From Buttiauxella sp. B2 (GTDB lineage: Bacteria > Pseudomonadota > Gammaproteobacteria > Enterobacterales > Enterobacteriaceae), in contig NZ_VEXQ01000002.1 in assembly GCF_006376615.1 (NCBI RefSeq), positions 1 through 64,000 on the forward strand: DNA of 64,000 nucleotides, read 5' to 3'. Positions within the stretch are counted from its first letter, which is position 1, and every line of letters begins with the position of its first letter. The notes under the pieces are model-generated. The model was not told the origin of the DNA, searched no databases, and saw nothing but the letters and a program-made list of their open reading frames with translations. This document shows positions 38,516 to 47,715 of the stretch, piece after piece. The position numbers were made by a program, and so were the translations under genes.

Positions 38516-39076
38516 TTACTCAGTGAAAGGAATAACGATTTCGCCTGGTTTAATTTCAATCCCTTTGGCGTATTGTTTAGCCAATTTTTCACCTGTGCTG
38601 TTGTCTTCGCTCAACACATAAGCAGGCTGCTGGTTGAAGTAATTACGCAGCGATTGATTCAGGTAAGGAATAATGGTCTGGACTATCGTTTGCATTTTTT
38701 CAGGTTCAACGGTGGCATCCACCACTTCCATTTCTTGCAAATAGATAGCGCCTTGTTCTTTGTTAAAGGCCGGCTGGGCTTTGAGTTTCAGCTTGATGTT
38801 AGCTTTCTGATTGCCAAACAGGGACGACATATCCAAGCTTGCATCACCGGTTAGCGTGATTTTGTTCGGTTCTTCACGGCCAATTGCACTGGTCAAATTG
38901 GTTAACACGATATGGGCATCAGCAACACCTGGCAGGCCAATGTCCTTAGAGAAATTATTACGTTTATGCAGCGCCTGGTTAATTTCTTGTTCGCTTACTG
39001 TGTACTGCGTTAGCTGATTACAACCCACTACTAATCCGCTCAGCACCAACGCTACGGCTAACACTATCTTCTTCAT
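38516..39076 (-). CDS. yceB: Lipoprotein YceB
   Basis: A 186-residue lipoprotein (DUF1439 family), the same length as E. coli YceB. The lipobox LVVGC puts the acylated Cys at residue 18. The mature region IGLPGVADAHIVLTNLTS and the C-terminal GIEIKPGEIVIPFT are conserved. A tubular lipid-binding (TULIP-like) fold has been proposed for the family; the role is unknown. The start chosen at MKKIVLAVAL gives a proper signal peptide; the longer frame does not. Confidence 0.9.
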   Translation of the reverse strand: MKKIVLAVALVLSGLVVGCNQLTQYTVSEQEINQALHKRNNFSKDIGLPGVADAHIVLTNLTSAIGREEPNKITLTGDASLDMSSLFGNQKANIKLKLKAQPAFNKEQGAIYLQEMEVVDATVEPEKMQTIVQTIIPYLNQSLRNYFNQQPAYVLSEDNSTGEKLAKQYAKGIEIKPGEIVIPFTE

Positions 39077-39201
39077 GGAGTTCCTTAACAAGCTGCATAG
39101 ATCCCAGATCCTGACATAAAGCATCATGATGTACCAGCGCAGGCCGTGCTACAGGAAAAAGCTGAATCGTTGAGTTTTATCTGTTGTTGCGGTTGGATGG
39201 T

Positions 39202-39228
39202 GGCGGGTGCGTCTGTCGCTTACCCGCC
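39202..39228. repeat. Single REP-like palindrome downstream of grxB
   Basis: GGCGGGT...ACCCGCC with a 13-base loop containing GTCTGTCGCTT resembles an isolated REP unit. It follows the grxB stop codon on the minus strand and may stabilise the 3' end of the transcript. Confidence 0.5.
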
Positions 39229-39250
39229 TTAAGAAAATCCTGATTGATCT

Positions 39251-39898
39251 TTAAATAGCGTGGGATGAGAGCAGGTTTATTTGCGTCTGTTTGGCCATGT
39301 TATCGCGATATGCCGTAACACGGCTTGGCCACTCAACCCCGGCAACCAGGGTTAGATTACGTAGTAAAGGGAACAGATGAATATCATCTTCCGATAGCTC
39401 ACCGTTGACGGCATTCGGCTGCACGATAAGTTTGTCGAGTTTACGTAAATCATCACTGATTTTTTTGATAAGGCCCGGTGAATGTGCGAGGTGTTCTGCA
39501 AAAGAACCTATCATCGCTTCTTTTTTCTTTACGAAATAAGCTCGCGCTTCCGGTGTGGCGAACTCGTCAAAGTGCGCTTTCGCAAAGCGTGGGATTAGCA
39601 GATGTTGGACGTAAGTATTCACGTGGCGCAGCCAGTCGCTGATGGTGGCGTTAGTATTGCCCGTCAGCAGGGGATTGCCATCAAGTTTATCGACGTAGTG
39701 CACGATATCCATAATTTCAGGCAGATAGCGGCTGTCGTCTTTTTGCAGGATTGGCGCCATTTTTTTGCCAATCATTTTCGTCGGGGTGGCTTCATCGTCG
39801 CTTAGCAAGACGTTCAGCTCAATGGGGATATTCTTTAAGCCAAAAATCATGCGTGCTTTAAGGCAGAAAGGACAGTGATCGTAGATATAAAGCTTCAC
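39251..39898 (-). CDS. grxB: Glutaredoxin 2
   Basis: A 215-residue GST-like glutaredoxin, the same length as E. coli Grx2. The N-terminal thioredoxin-fold domain has the redox pair Cys9-Pro-Phe-Cys12 (E. coli has CPYC). The C-terminal part is all-helical. The start is GTG, set by GGAGGAG five bases upstream. It lies between mdtH and yceB in a leftward series. Confidence 0.95.
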   Translation of the reverse strand: MKLYIYDHCPFCLKARMIFGLKNIPIELNVLLSDDEATPTKMIGKKMAPILQKDDSRYLPEIMDIVHYVDKLDGNPLLTGNTNATISDWLRHVNTYVQHLLIPRFAKAHFDEFATPEARAYFVKKKEAMIGSFAEHLAHSPGLIKKISDDLRKLDKLIVQPNAVNGELSEDDIHLFPLLRNLTLVAGVEWPSRVTAYRDNMAKQTQINLLSSHAI

Positions 39899-39973
39899 GT
39901 TACTCCTCCATATTGATTAGCGGATAGTATCCGTTAACTTTTGAGTATGGAGGAGAAGTGTGAGTCCCGCAAA

Positions 39974-41182
39974 CTAGTTGCCAGGTTCGAGCATCGAAGG
40001 TTCCACCGGTTTTGGGCTGAATTGCCACCACAATGCAATCAGGGTTATCACGCCAATAATCCCTAGCATTACCCAAGGAAGTTCCGGTTGGTTGATACTT
40101 TTTCCGGCATCAAACAGCCAACCGCCACCGGCGTAACCCAACGCCCCACCAATTGCCAAACCCAGACGGCTGAAGCCCATATAACTGCCGCGTGCGCGGG
40201 AATCGGCAAGCGAAGCCCCCAGGGTTTCGCGGGCCGGTTCGGCAATAATTGAACCAATGTAAAACACGCAAATCAGGGTTAACAGCTGTTGAAGGTTGCT
40301 GCTAAAGCCAATAGGTATCATTGCCAGTGTCATCAAAAACAAACCGGCCATTAAGCGCTGCTCAAGGCGGAAACGTTTTTCACTCCAGCGGGCAATCGGG
40401 TACAGCAGTGTTAATGAAAGCGCTGCTTCAATGGCGTACATCCATTTAACGGCGGCAGGTGTACCAGCAATTTCGTTGACCATAATCGGTAGCATTAGCA
40501 TGACTTGCACAGCAAGCATGTAATACCCGGCAAGCGTCAGCACGTAAGTGACGAAACGTTTGTCACGCAGCACGCGCCCCATCCCTTCGCGCATTGGTGT
40601 ACGGATGGTAGACAGCTTATAAGCTGGCAACAGCCAGGCATTAACGATGGCGCAAATCACAAACATCAGTGCACCAACGCCGCATACCAAACGAAAATCA
40701 TATTGCAGCAACCAACTGCCGAGGAGTGCGCCGATTACGGCACCTGCGCTGTCTTGCATCATCAATATTGAGAAGAATCGACCGCGTTGATGCGGTCGCA
40801 CCAGTTTCACCACTAGCGCGGATCGAGGTGGGTCAAATAGCGTACCACCGATGCCGGAGATAAAGCAGGAGAGCCACAATACCCAAGGTTCATGGGCTAT
40901 TCCCATGAGTGCGAAGCCCACCGCGCGTAACAGCATACCGGTGACAATCATCGGTTTTGCGCCCAGGCGGTCGGCAATTGCCCCGCCAAAAATCCCCAAC
41001 CCTTGTTGTGTCAGTTGCCGCAGGCCGAGCGCAATACCGACCATTAACGCAGCCCAACCCATTTGGTCGACAAAGCGTATGGAAATAAGAGGGAAAACCA
41101 CGAAGAAACCTAATACAACTAGCATGTTATCGAGCAGTAAGAAGTATTTACCCAGGCTCCTGGCCTGCGCTACCCGTGACAT
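39974..41182 (-). CDS. mdtH: MFS efflux protein MdtH
   Basis: A 402-residue, 12-helix major facilitator protein, the same length as E. coli MdtH, where overexpression gives norfloxacin and enoxacin resistance. The motif-A region is [11 protein letters not shown] between helices 2 and 3. A very strong ribosome-binding site GGAGGGGAG precedes the ATG. It is divergent from rimJ. Confidence 0.93.
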   Translation of the reverse strand: MSRVAQARSLGKYFLLLDNMLVVLGFFVVFPLISIRFVDQMGWAALMVGIALGLRQLTQQGLGIFGGAIADRLGAKPMIVTGMLLRAVGFALMGIAHEPWVLWLSCFISGIGGTLFDPPRSALVVKLVRPHQRGRFFSILMMQDSAGAVIGALLGSWLLQYDFRLVCGVGALMFVICAIVNAWLLPAYKLSTIRTPMREGMGRVLRDKRFVTYVLTLAGYYMLAVQVMLMLPIMVNEIAGTPAAVKWMYAIEAALSLTLLYPIARWSEKRFRLEQRLMAGLFLMTLAMIPIGFSSNLQQLLTLICVFYIGSIIAEPARETLGASLADSRARGSYMGFSRLGLAIGGALGYAGGGWLFDAGKSINQPELPWVMLGIIGVITLIALWWQFSPKPVEPSMLEPGN

Positions 41183-41424
41183 CTCCCCTCCAGAGAACTT
41201 TAAAAGTGTGACAACGCACTATTCTCCACTGCTCTGAGCGTTTATGACAGGGAGGCTTGCGACAATATTTTTTTATCAATCTGATGCTTTGATTGAACTC
41301 ATTAATCGAAAAAAATATGGCGTGATGAAAAATCTGCAGGTTGTTGTTTTCCTTCCACCGCCAGCCACAGGTATAGTAATTAAATTGCCTAAGAAAAATG
41401 TGGGATGTGAGGAGTAGGGTGAAC

Positions 41425-42009
41425 ATGTTTGGCTACCGCAGTAACGTGCCGAAAGTACGCTTAGTAACGGACCGCCTGGTTGTGCGTCTGGTCTATGAGC
41501 GCGATGCCTGGCGTCTGGCAGATTACTACGCCGAAAACCGCCAGTTCCTGAAACCCTGGGAACCGATTCGTGATGACAGCCATTGCTACCCTTCCGGGTG
41601 GCAGGCGCGGCTGGGCATGATCAGTGAAATGCATAAAACCGGCAGTGCTTATTACTTTGCGCTGCTTGATCCAGAAGAAAAAGAGATTTACGGCGTGGCT
41701 AACTTTTCAAACGTGGTTCGCGGTTCATTCCATGCTTGCTATCTCGGCTACTCACTTGGCGAAAAATGGCAGGGGCAGGGTTTGATGTTTGAAGCGCTGA
41801 CTACGGCTATTCGTTACATGCAGCGCAGCCAGCATATCCATCGCATCATGGCGAACTATATGCCGCATAACCAACGAAGCGGCGATCTTCTGGCGCGCCT
41901 CGGTTTTGAAAAAGAAGGCTATGCCAAAGAGTATTTACTGATTGATGGTGTGTGGCGCGATCATGTTCTGACCGTGCTGACTAATAAAGAATGGACCCTA
42001 GGGCGTTAA
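41425..42009 (+). CDS. rimJ: Ribosomal-protein S5 alanine N-acetyltransferase RimJ
   Basis: A 194-residue GNAT-family enzyme that acetylates the N-terminal alanine of ribosomal protein S5. The acetyl-CoA binding motif appears as [14 protein letters not shown], and the core [11 protein letters not shown] is conserved. The start at MFGYRSNVP matches E. coli (194 aa); the nine extra codons upstream are not needed. Followed after nine bases by yceH. Confidence 0.95.
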   Translation: MFGYRSNVPKVRLVTDRLVVRLVYERDAWRLADYYAENRQFLKPWEPIRDDSHCYPSGWQARLGMISEMHKTGSAYYFALLDPEEKEIYGVANFSNVVRGSFHACYLGYSLGEKWQGQGLMFEALTTAIRYMQRSQHIHRIMANYMPHNQRSGDLLARLGFEKEGYAKEYLLIDGVWRDHVLTVLTNKEWTLGR

Positions 42010-42018
42010 GGACGAGAG

Positions 42019-42669
42019 ATGAAATATCAGTTAACTGCGGTTGAAGCGCGAGTGGTGGGTAGCCTGATGGAAAAACAGGTGACCACGCCCGAACAGTATC
42101 CAATGTCGGTCAACGGTGTGGTGACGGCAAGTAATCAGAAAACTAACCGCGAACCGGTTATGGACCTGAAAGAGCCTGACGTTCAGGACACCCTGGACAC
42201 ACTGGTTAAACGCCATTATTTACGCACCGTCAGCGGCTTTGGTAATCGCGTCACTAAGTACGAGCAGCGTTTTTGCAATTCTGAATTTGGCGATCTTAAG
42301 CTCTCGCCTGCCGAAGTCGCAGTAGTGACGGCACTGCTGCTGCGCGGTGCGCAAACGCCGGGGGAATTACGCACACGTGCGGGTAGAATGTTTGAGTTCA
42401 GCGACATGGCGCAGGTTGAAAATACCCTGGAAAATCTTGCCAATCGGGAAGATGGCCCGTTCGTGGTGCGTTTGCCGCGTGAGCCAGGTAAGCGTGAAAG
42501 CCGTTATATGCACCTTTTCAGTGGTGAAGTTGATGCTTCGCAACTGGCAGCCTCACAGAGTGCTGCGCAGCCTGCGGATGATTTAACTGCGCGCGTTGAA
42601 CAGCTTGAAAATGAAGTTGCCGATCTTAAGCAACGCCTTGATTCACTGCTTGCTCATCTCGGGGATTAA
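42019..42669 (+). CDS. yceH: DUF480 protein YceH
   Basis: A 216-residue protein (E. coli 215) of the UPF0502/DUF480 family with two predicted winged-helix-like parts and a C-terminal coiled coil ([20 protein letters not shown]). Function is unknown. GAGAG lies upstream of the ATG and yceM begins three bases after its stop, so rimJ-yceH-yceM-murJ likely forms a rightward series. Confidence 0.92.
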   Translation: MKYQLTAVEARVVGSLMEKQVTTPEQYPMSVNGVVTASNQKTNREPVMDLKEPDVQDTLDTLVKRHYLRTVSGFGNRVTKYEQRFCNSEFGDLKLSPAEVAVVTALLLRGAQTPGELRTRAGRMFEFSDMAQVENTLENLANREDGPFVVRLPREPGKRESRYMHLFSGEVDASQLAASQSAAQPADDLTARVEQLENEVADLKQRLDSLLAHLGD

Positions 42670-42672
42670 TTG

Positions 42673-43596
42673 ATGACTAAACTTCGCGTCGGTGTTGTCG
42701 GCTTAGGTGGCATTGCACAAAAGGCATGGCTGCCGGTACTAACCGAGGCCCGCGATTGGACATTGCAGGGTGCTTTTTCCCCAACCCAGGCAAAGGCGCA
42801 GAAAGTTTGCGACGCTTACCGCATTCCCTACGTTTCTTCTATTTCCGAACTCGCAGCGCAGTGCGATGCGGTATTTGTCCATAGCGCAACCAGCAGCCAT
42901 TACGCAGTCGTCAGTGAATTATTGCAGGCCGGTGTCAATGTCTGTGTGGATAAGCCGCTGGCAGAAAACCTCGCTGATGCAGAACGTCTGGTGGAAATGG
43001 CGCAGCGCCAAAAGCGCACGTTGATGGTCGGCTTTAACCGTCGTTTTTCTCCGTTATATCTTGATTTGAAAGACAAACTGGCGAGCGGTGCGTCCGTTCG
43101 GATGGATAAACACCGCGCCGACAGCGTTGGGCCAAACGATCTGCGTTTCACACTACTGGACGATTATCTGCACGTGGTGGATACCGCATTGTGGCTGGGT
43201 GGCAGTGAAGCACAATTGCAAAGCGGAACGTTGCTCACTAACGATCAAGGGCAAATGCTGTTTGCTGAACATCACTTTGTTAGTGGCAATCTGCAAATTA
43301 CTACCAGCATGCATCGCCGTTCAGGTAGCCAGCGCGAGTGGGTGCAAGCGGTGACAGACGGCGGTTTGTACGATGTTACGGATATGCGCGAGTGGCGTGA
43401 GGAGTGCGGCAATGGCGTGGTCAATCGCCCAATACCTGGTTGGCAATCCATGCTCGAACAACGCGGTTTTACCGGCTGCGCTCGTCATTTCCTTGAAAGC
43501 GTTGCAAATCAGACTGTTCCTGAAACCTCGGGCGAGCAGGCCTTGATTGCGCAACGTGTAGTTGAAAAGCTATGGCGCGAAGCGATGAGCGAATAA
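42673..43596 (+). CDS. yceM: Gfo/Idh/MocA-family oxidoreductase YceM
   Basis: A 307-residue NAD(P)-dependent oxidoreductase family protein, also called MviM. The Rossmann motif GVVGLGGIAQKAW is at the N-terminus and the EKP-like motif appears as VDKPLAEN. E. coli MviM is also 307 residues. The substrate is unknown. It precedes murJ as in E. coli, but a REP pair lies between them here. Confidence 0.93.
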   Translation: MTKLRVGVVGLGGIAQKAWLPVLTEARDWTLQGAFSPTQAKAQKVCDAYRIPYVSSISELAAQCDAVFVHSATSSHYAVVSELLQAGVNVCVDKPLAENLADAERLVEMAQRQKRTLMVGFNRRFSPLYLDLKDKLASGASVRMDKHRADSVGPNDLRFTLLDDYLHVVDTALWLGGSEAQLQSGTLLTNDQGQMLFAEHHFVSGNLQITTSMHRRSGSQREWVQAVTDGGLYDVTDMREWREECGNGVVNRPIPGWQSMLEQRGFTGCARHFLESVANQTVPETSGEQALIAQRVVEKLWREAMSE

Positions 43597-43669
43597 CCCA
43601 GTAACATCTGATAGTAGTATTTCGGCTGTGTATCGGTAGACTAAGCGTCGCTCGATAAATCATGCCATG

Positions 43670-43745
43670 TGGTGGATGTCGCTTACGCTAATCCACCCTA
43701 CAACAACGGTTTTCGTAGGTCGGATTAACGCAGTGACATCCGGCA
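43670..43745. repeat. BIME-type pair of REP palindromes
   Basis: Two different palindromic units in opposite arrangement: TGGTGGATGTCGCTTACGC...TCCACCCTAC (43670-43701) and GTAGGTCGGATTAACGC...CATCCGGC (43715-43744). The same pair with the same spacer style recurs at 54426-54513. It lies between yceM and murJ. Confidence 0.8.
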
Positions 43746-43833
43746 TTAACGTGACCTCTAAGACGGTAGTGAAACTGCTGTTATTGCCAACGCCTGCCCA
43801 GCAGGCGTTGATGTTTGTGGAACCACATAATAA

Positions 43834-45369
43834 ATGAATCTATTAAAATCGCTGGCAGCAGTCAGCTCGATGACGATGTTTTCCCGCGTGCTGGGATTTG
43901 CACGTGACGCCATTGTGGCAAGGGTTTTTGGGGCAGGGATGGCGACAGATGCCTTTTTTGTCGCATTCAAATTACCGAACTTATTGCGCCGTATTTTCGC
44001 CGAGGGTGCATTCTCGCAAGCGTTTGTCCCTATTCTTGCCGAGTACAAAAGTAAGCAGGGCGAAGATGCGACCCGTGTGTTTGTCTCATATGTTTCTGGG
44101 TTATTAACGCTGGCTCTGGCAGTTGTCACCGTCATTGGGATGATTGCGGCACCGTGGGTGATTTTGGTCACCGCTCCGGGTTTTGCCGATACCGCTGATA
44201 AATTTGCGCTGACCTCCAGTCTGCTGCGGATAACATTCCCGTATATCTTCCTGATTTCGCTGGCCTCGCTGTGTGGTGCGATTCTTAATACCTGGAATCG
44301 TTTCTCGGTGCCGGCATTTGCACCGACTTTCTTAAACCTCAGCATGATTGGTTTTGCGCTGTTTGCTGCACCACACTTTAACCCGCCGATTCTGGCGTTG
44401 GCCTGGGCGGTTACCGTTGGCGGTGTGTTGCAACTGGCGTATCAGTTACCTCATCTGAAAAAAATAGGCATGTTGGTTTTACCGCGCGTTAACCTGAAAG
44501 ATGCAGGCTCGATGCGCGTGATCAAACAAATGGGGCCCGCCATTCTTGGTGTTTCTGTCAGCCAAATTTCACTTATTATCAACACCATTTTTGCTTCTTT
44601 CCTGGCTTCCGGTTCGGTTTCCTGGATGTACTACGCTGACCGTTTGATGGAGTTCCCATCCGGTGTGTTGGGTGTTGCATTGGGGACTATTTTGTTGCCA
44701 TCGCTGGCGAAAAGTTTTTCCAGCGGTAACCACGACGAATATTCACGCCTGATGGACTGGGGCTTACGTTTATGTTTCCTGCTGGCGTTGCCGAGTGCGG
44801 TGGCGTTGGGCATTCTCGCTAAACCGCTGACGGTTTCCCTGTTCCAGTACGGCAAATTCACAGCTTTCGATGCGCTCATGACACAACGTGCGCTGGTGGC
44901 TTACTCCGTCGGGTTGATGGGATTAATTGTGGTGAAAGTGTTGGCCCCAGGATTCTATTCACGCCAGGACATCAAAACTCCAGTCAAAATCGCTATTGTG
45001 ACGCTGATTTTGACCCAGGTAATGAACCTTGCGTTTATCGGCCCGCTAAAGCATGCAGGGCTGGCGCTGTCGATTGGCCTGGGGGCGTGTCTGAATGCCA
45101 GCCTGCTATACTGGCAGTTGCGTAAACAAGATATTTTCCAGCCACAAGCGGGTTGGGGCGCATTTCTCTGGCGTCTGTTTGCAGGCGTGATTGTGATGGC
45201 GGCGGTGCTGCTCGGCATGATGCACATTATGCCGGCATGGGATTTGGGCACTATGCCATACCGAATATTGCGTTTAATGGTGGTGGTAGTTGCAGGGATC
45301 GCAGCTTATTTCGCCACGTTAACGGTGCTAGGGTTCAGAGTGAAAGATTTCGCCCGCCGCACGCTGTAG
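43834..45369 (+). CDS. murJ: Lipid II flippase MurJ
   Basis: A 511-residue MOP-superfamily protein with 14 membrane helices, the same length as E. coli MurJ (MviN), that flips lipid II across the inner membrane for peptidoglycan synthesis. The N-terminal [26 protein letters not shown]-type start and the conserved arginines in [10 protein letters not shown] are visible. It is the last gene that keeps the E. coli order; the flg cluster does not follow. Confidence 0.96.
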   Translation: MNLLKSLAAVSSMTMFSRVLGFARDAIVARVFGAGMATDAFFVAFKLPNLLRRIFAEGAFSQAFVPILAEYKSKQGEDATRVFVSYVSGLLTLALAVVTVIGMIAAPWVILVTAPGFADTADKFALTSSLLRITFPYIFLISLASLCGAILNTWNRFSVPAFAPTFLNLSMIGFALFAAPHFNPPILALAWAVTVGGVLQLAYQLPHLKKIGMLVLPRVNLKDAGSMRVIKQMGPAILGVSVSQISLIINTIFASFLASGSVSWMYYADRLMEFPSGVLGVALGTILLPSLAKSFSSGNHDEYSRLMDWGLRLCFLLALPSAVALGILAKPLTVSLFQYGKFTAFDALMTQRALVAYSVGLMGLIVVKVLAPGFYSRQDIKTPVKIAIVTLILTQVMNLAFIGPLKHAGLALSIGLGACLNASLLYWQLRKQDIFQPQAGWGAFLWRLFAGVIVMAAVLLGMMHIMPAWDLGTMPYRILRLMVVVVAGIAAYFATLTVLGFRVKDFARRTL

Positions 45370-45443
45370 TAAACGGGCATTCTGCATTAAACTACGCGCT
45401 GCAAAATTTGGCACATTGAAAGATTAATTAGGCGGTAATAGCG

Positions 45444-45926
45444 ATGCACGGAACAATCACAACCTGGTTTGAAGATAAAGGTTTCGGTTTTATCAAAGAT
45501 GAAAACGGTGACAATCGTTATTTTCATGTGATTAAGGTCGCCAACCCAGAACTGATTAAGAAAGATGCTTCGGTGACTTTCGAGCCAACGACGAACAACA
45601 AAGGCTTGTCTGCCTTTGCTGTAAAAGTCGAACCCGATAGTAAATATATCTTTATCGCAGGCGAGCGCATCAAAATCACGGCGATTAAGTCCTTCCTCGT
45701 TTACAGCGAAGAAGTGCCTGCTGAAACGAAGATTGATAAAGAAAATGCGGTGCTGTCGGTGGGGGCTTTGATGAACAGCATCCGCCCAAAAGCTGATCCA
45801 AAGCCTGGCGAAATGCGCACGCTGAAAAAATTGGCCATCACCACGTTCCAGGGATCGACGTTAATTTTCTCGGAAGATGAAATTGATGTTGAAGCCACAA
45901 TGAAAGTGCTCAAGAGTCTTAAGTAA
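45444..45926 (+). CDS. Cold-shock-domain protein with unknown C-terminal domain
   Basis: A 160-residue protein. Residues 1 to about 65 form a cold-shock/OB domain: GTITTWFEDKGFGFIKDENG contains the RNP1-like KGFGFI, and RYFHV takes the place of RNP2. Residues about 70-160 are a separate alpha/beta domain of no recognised family, beginning IFIAGERIKITAIKSF. It probably binds RNA or single-stranded DNA. It is the first gene after murJ where the local order departs from E. coli, and it is followed by a long perfect inverted repeat. Confidence 0.8.
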   Translation: MHGTITTWFEDKGFGFIKDENGDNRYFHVIKVANPELIKKDASVTFEPTTNNKGLSAFAVKVEPDSKYIFIAGERIKITAIKSFLVYSEEVPAETKIDKENAVLSVGALMNSIRPKADPKPGEMRTLKKLAITTFQGSTLIFSEDEIDVEATMKVLKSLK

Positions 45927-45930
45927 GCCA

Positions 45931-45962
45931 ATTCGTAGTGCTCAATGTTGAGCACTACGAAT
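45931..45962. terminator. Long perfect inverted repeat between the CSD gene and uacT
   Basis: ATTCGTAGTGCTCAA-TG-TTGAGCACTACGAAT has 15-base arms with a two-base centre. It lies between two convergent genes and is probably a bidirectional terminator, although there is no T run after it. Confidence 0.6.
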
Positions 45963-45972
45963 CCCTTTCCAG

Positions 45973-47322
45973 TTAAGCCTGCGGTTTTTCAGCCTTTGGG
46001 TAGCCATTAAAAAAGAGATTCAAAATTACCGCACAAACCGTGGCCAGCATAATCCCACTGTGCAGCAAAGGCTGTAGTGCAGCCGGGAATTGTGAGAAGA
46101 AGCCATGAGAGAGAGTGGGCGTCATACCCATTCCTAAGCTGATGGCGACGATATACAGGTTATAACTATTGGTTGAGTAATTGGCACGCGCAAGAATTCG
46201 AATCCCTGTCGCGAGCACCATCCCAAACATCACCAGCCCCGCACCGCCTAAGACAAATTGCGGAATTGAAGCCACAAATACGGCCATTTTTGGCACCATG
46301 CCAAACAAGATCAAAATACAACCCGCCGCCACACACACCCAACGACTATGGATGCGCGTTATGCTCACCAGGCCGACGTTCTGGGAGAACGAAGTGTGGG
46401 GGAAGCTGTTAAATACACCACCGATAATCGTCCCTACACCATCTACCCGCAAACCCCGGATAATATCTTTTGCCGTTAATTTCTGGCCCACAATATCACC
46501 GAGCGCCAGAAACATCCCCATCGACTCAATAAACACAATAATCAGTACCGCGGTCAGTGTCAGGATGGCGATGGGATCGAACGTCGGAATACCCAGCGCC
46601 ATGGGTTTCACAATAGCGAACCATTTCGCATCCGCCAGCCCGGACAAATTAACCTCGCCCATCATGTAAGCCAGCGCAAACCCAAACGCAATACCCAATA
46701 GCACTGCCACATTTGATAAAAATCCCTTGGCATAACGGGTGATCAGCAAGATAAACAACAAGACGGCAGAGGCGACGCAAATATAAACGGGATCACCGTA
46801 ATTTGGGTTCCCAGCCCCGCCTGCTGCCCAGTCGATGCCGACCTGGATAATGCTTAGTCCAATCGAGGTAATAACGATCCCGGTTACCAGTGGGGGAAAC
46901 AATGGCATTAACCTGCCAACCACAGGAGCCAGCAGGGTGGTTATCAACCCGGCGGCGATAGTCGCGCCAAAAATACCGGTCAGACCGACGTCAGGGTTGA
47001 TACCAATAGCGACCATTGGGGTTACTGCTGCAAATGTCACCGACATAATAACCGGCAAGCGAATTCCCATAAATTTACCGATACCCAGACACTGAATCAG
47101 CGTGACAACGCCGCAACAGAATAAATCAGAGCTAATTAGCAAAGAGATGACTTCTTTGCTTAACCCTAAACGGTCGCCAATCATCAGAGGGACGGCTACG
47201 GCCCCGGCATACATCACCAGCACATGTTGAAGGCCCAGGATCAGTAATTGTCCGGGTGGCAGTATTCGATCCACTTCGTTTATTGCGGTAGTGGGTGCTA
47301 TTCCAGAAGCACTATTTTCCAT
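45973..47322 (-). CDS. uacT: Uric acid permease (NCS2 family)
   Basis: A 449-residue permease with 14 membrane segments of the NCS2/nucleobase-ascorbate family. It matches E. coli UacT (YgfU), a proton-linked uric acid transporter, far better than XanP/XanQ: IDWAAGGAGNPNYGDPVY and QNVGLVSITRIHSRWV carry the UacT-type substrate motif. The C-terminal tail is about 30 residues shorter than in E. coli. It is divergent from ygfT, and the shared spacer has CRP-like and sigma-54-like sites. Confidence 0.92.
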   Translation of the reverse strand: MENSASGIAPTTAINEVDRILPPGQLLILGLQHVLVMYAGAVAVPLMIGDRLGLSKEVISLLISSDLFCCGVVTLIQCLGIGKFMGIRLPVIMSVTFAAVTPMVAIGINPDVGLTGIFGATIAAGLITTLLAPVVGRLMPLFPPLVTGIVITSIGLSIIQVGIDWAAGGAGNPNYGDPVYICVASAVLLFILLITRYAKGFLSNVAVLLGIAFGFALAYMMGEVNLSGLADAKWFAIVKPMALGIPTFDPIAILTLTAVLIIVFIESMGMFLALGDIVGQKLTAKDIIRGLRVDGVGTIIGGVFNSFPHTSFSQNVGLVSITRIHSRWVCVAAGCILILFGMVPKMAVFVASIPQFVLGGAGLVMFGMVLATGIRILARANYSTNSYNLYIVAISLGMGMTPTLSHGFFSQFPAALQPLLHSGIMLATVCAVILNLFFNGYPKAEKPQA

Positions 47323-47391
47323 GACACTCTCCTTTGATGGCGGCGGTATTGGTAATCCTGCTTTTCCAAAAATACGAGCACAGGGAATGCA

Positions 47392-47407
47392 TGCGTAACC
47401 GATGCCA
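47392..47407 (-). promoter_or_regulatory. Weak sigma-54 promoter candidate for uacT
   Basis: TGGCATCGGTTACGCA has the GG-N10-GC spacing and TGGCA, but TTGC is replaced by ACGC. It lies about 70 bases upstream of the uacT start codon. Confidence 0.4.
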
Positions 47408-47440
47408 GTTTCTGGTAGACCACTAAATTGATTAAAGAAG

Positions 47441-47456
47441 TGTGAAAAACATCACG
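47441..47456. promoter_or_regulatory. CRP site candidate between uacT and ygfT
   Basis: TGTGA-N6-TCACG matches nine of ten core positions of the CRP consensus, 34 bases upstream of the uacT sigma-54 candidate. Confidence 0.55.
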
Positions 47457-47715
47457 CAATGGGGCTTGATGGTAAAGAAGCACTCATGACAACCACTAAG
47501 AAGCTTTATCAGTTTGGTGGTTATTCTCTCAGTTTGATAAGGCAGCGTTTCACTTTTGAACGCAGGTCAGCCAAAGAGGATACCCAAAATTTCAGCACGG
47601 GATGACATTCTTAGAGATAGTTCACAAAATTGAATTTGGTCTCGTTTCAATTAACAAATTGTCCTTCTTTTTGCATTGTTGTCTGTGGGTTCAGGCTTTC
47701 AATAAAAGGATGTCA

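Larger units (their letters stand above)
47323..47715. promoter_or_regulatory. uacT-ygfT divergent regulatory region
   Basis: A 393-base spacer. Minus strand 47392-47407 reads TGGCATCGGTTACGCA, with GG and GC at sigma-54 spacing. TGTGA-AAAACA-TCACG (47441-47456) fits CRP. TTAGA-GATAGT-TCACA (47611-47626) is a weaker CRP-like site about 90 bases before ygfT. The open frame that extends ygfT upstream through this region is not likely to be translated. Confidence 0.6.

Noticed and set aside
43758-44345. 195-codon open frame on the minus strand opposite murJ
   Set aside because: Antisense of the N-terminal half of murJ with a low-complexity Ala/Thr/Asn composition.
46181-46669. 162-codon open frame on the plus strand opposite uacT
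   Set aside because: Antisense of a conserved permease; similar long Pro/Ser/Ile-rich antisense frames occur opposite the other permeases in the window.
47668-47683. Possible sigma-54 promoter for ygfT (TGTCCTTCTTTTTGCA)
   Set aside because: The essential GG dinucleotide at -24 is not present, so only the TTGCA half fits.
47602-47715. N-terminal extension of ygfT by 38 codons
   Set aside because: The family starts at MNKFIA, and AAAGGA is correctly spaced only for ATG 47716; the extension would cover regulatory DNA.
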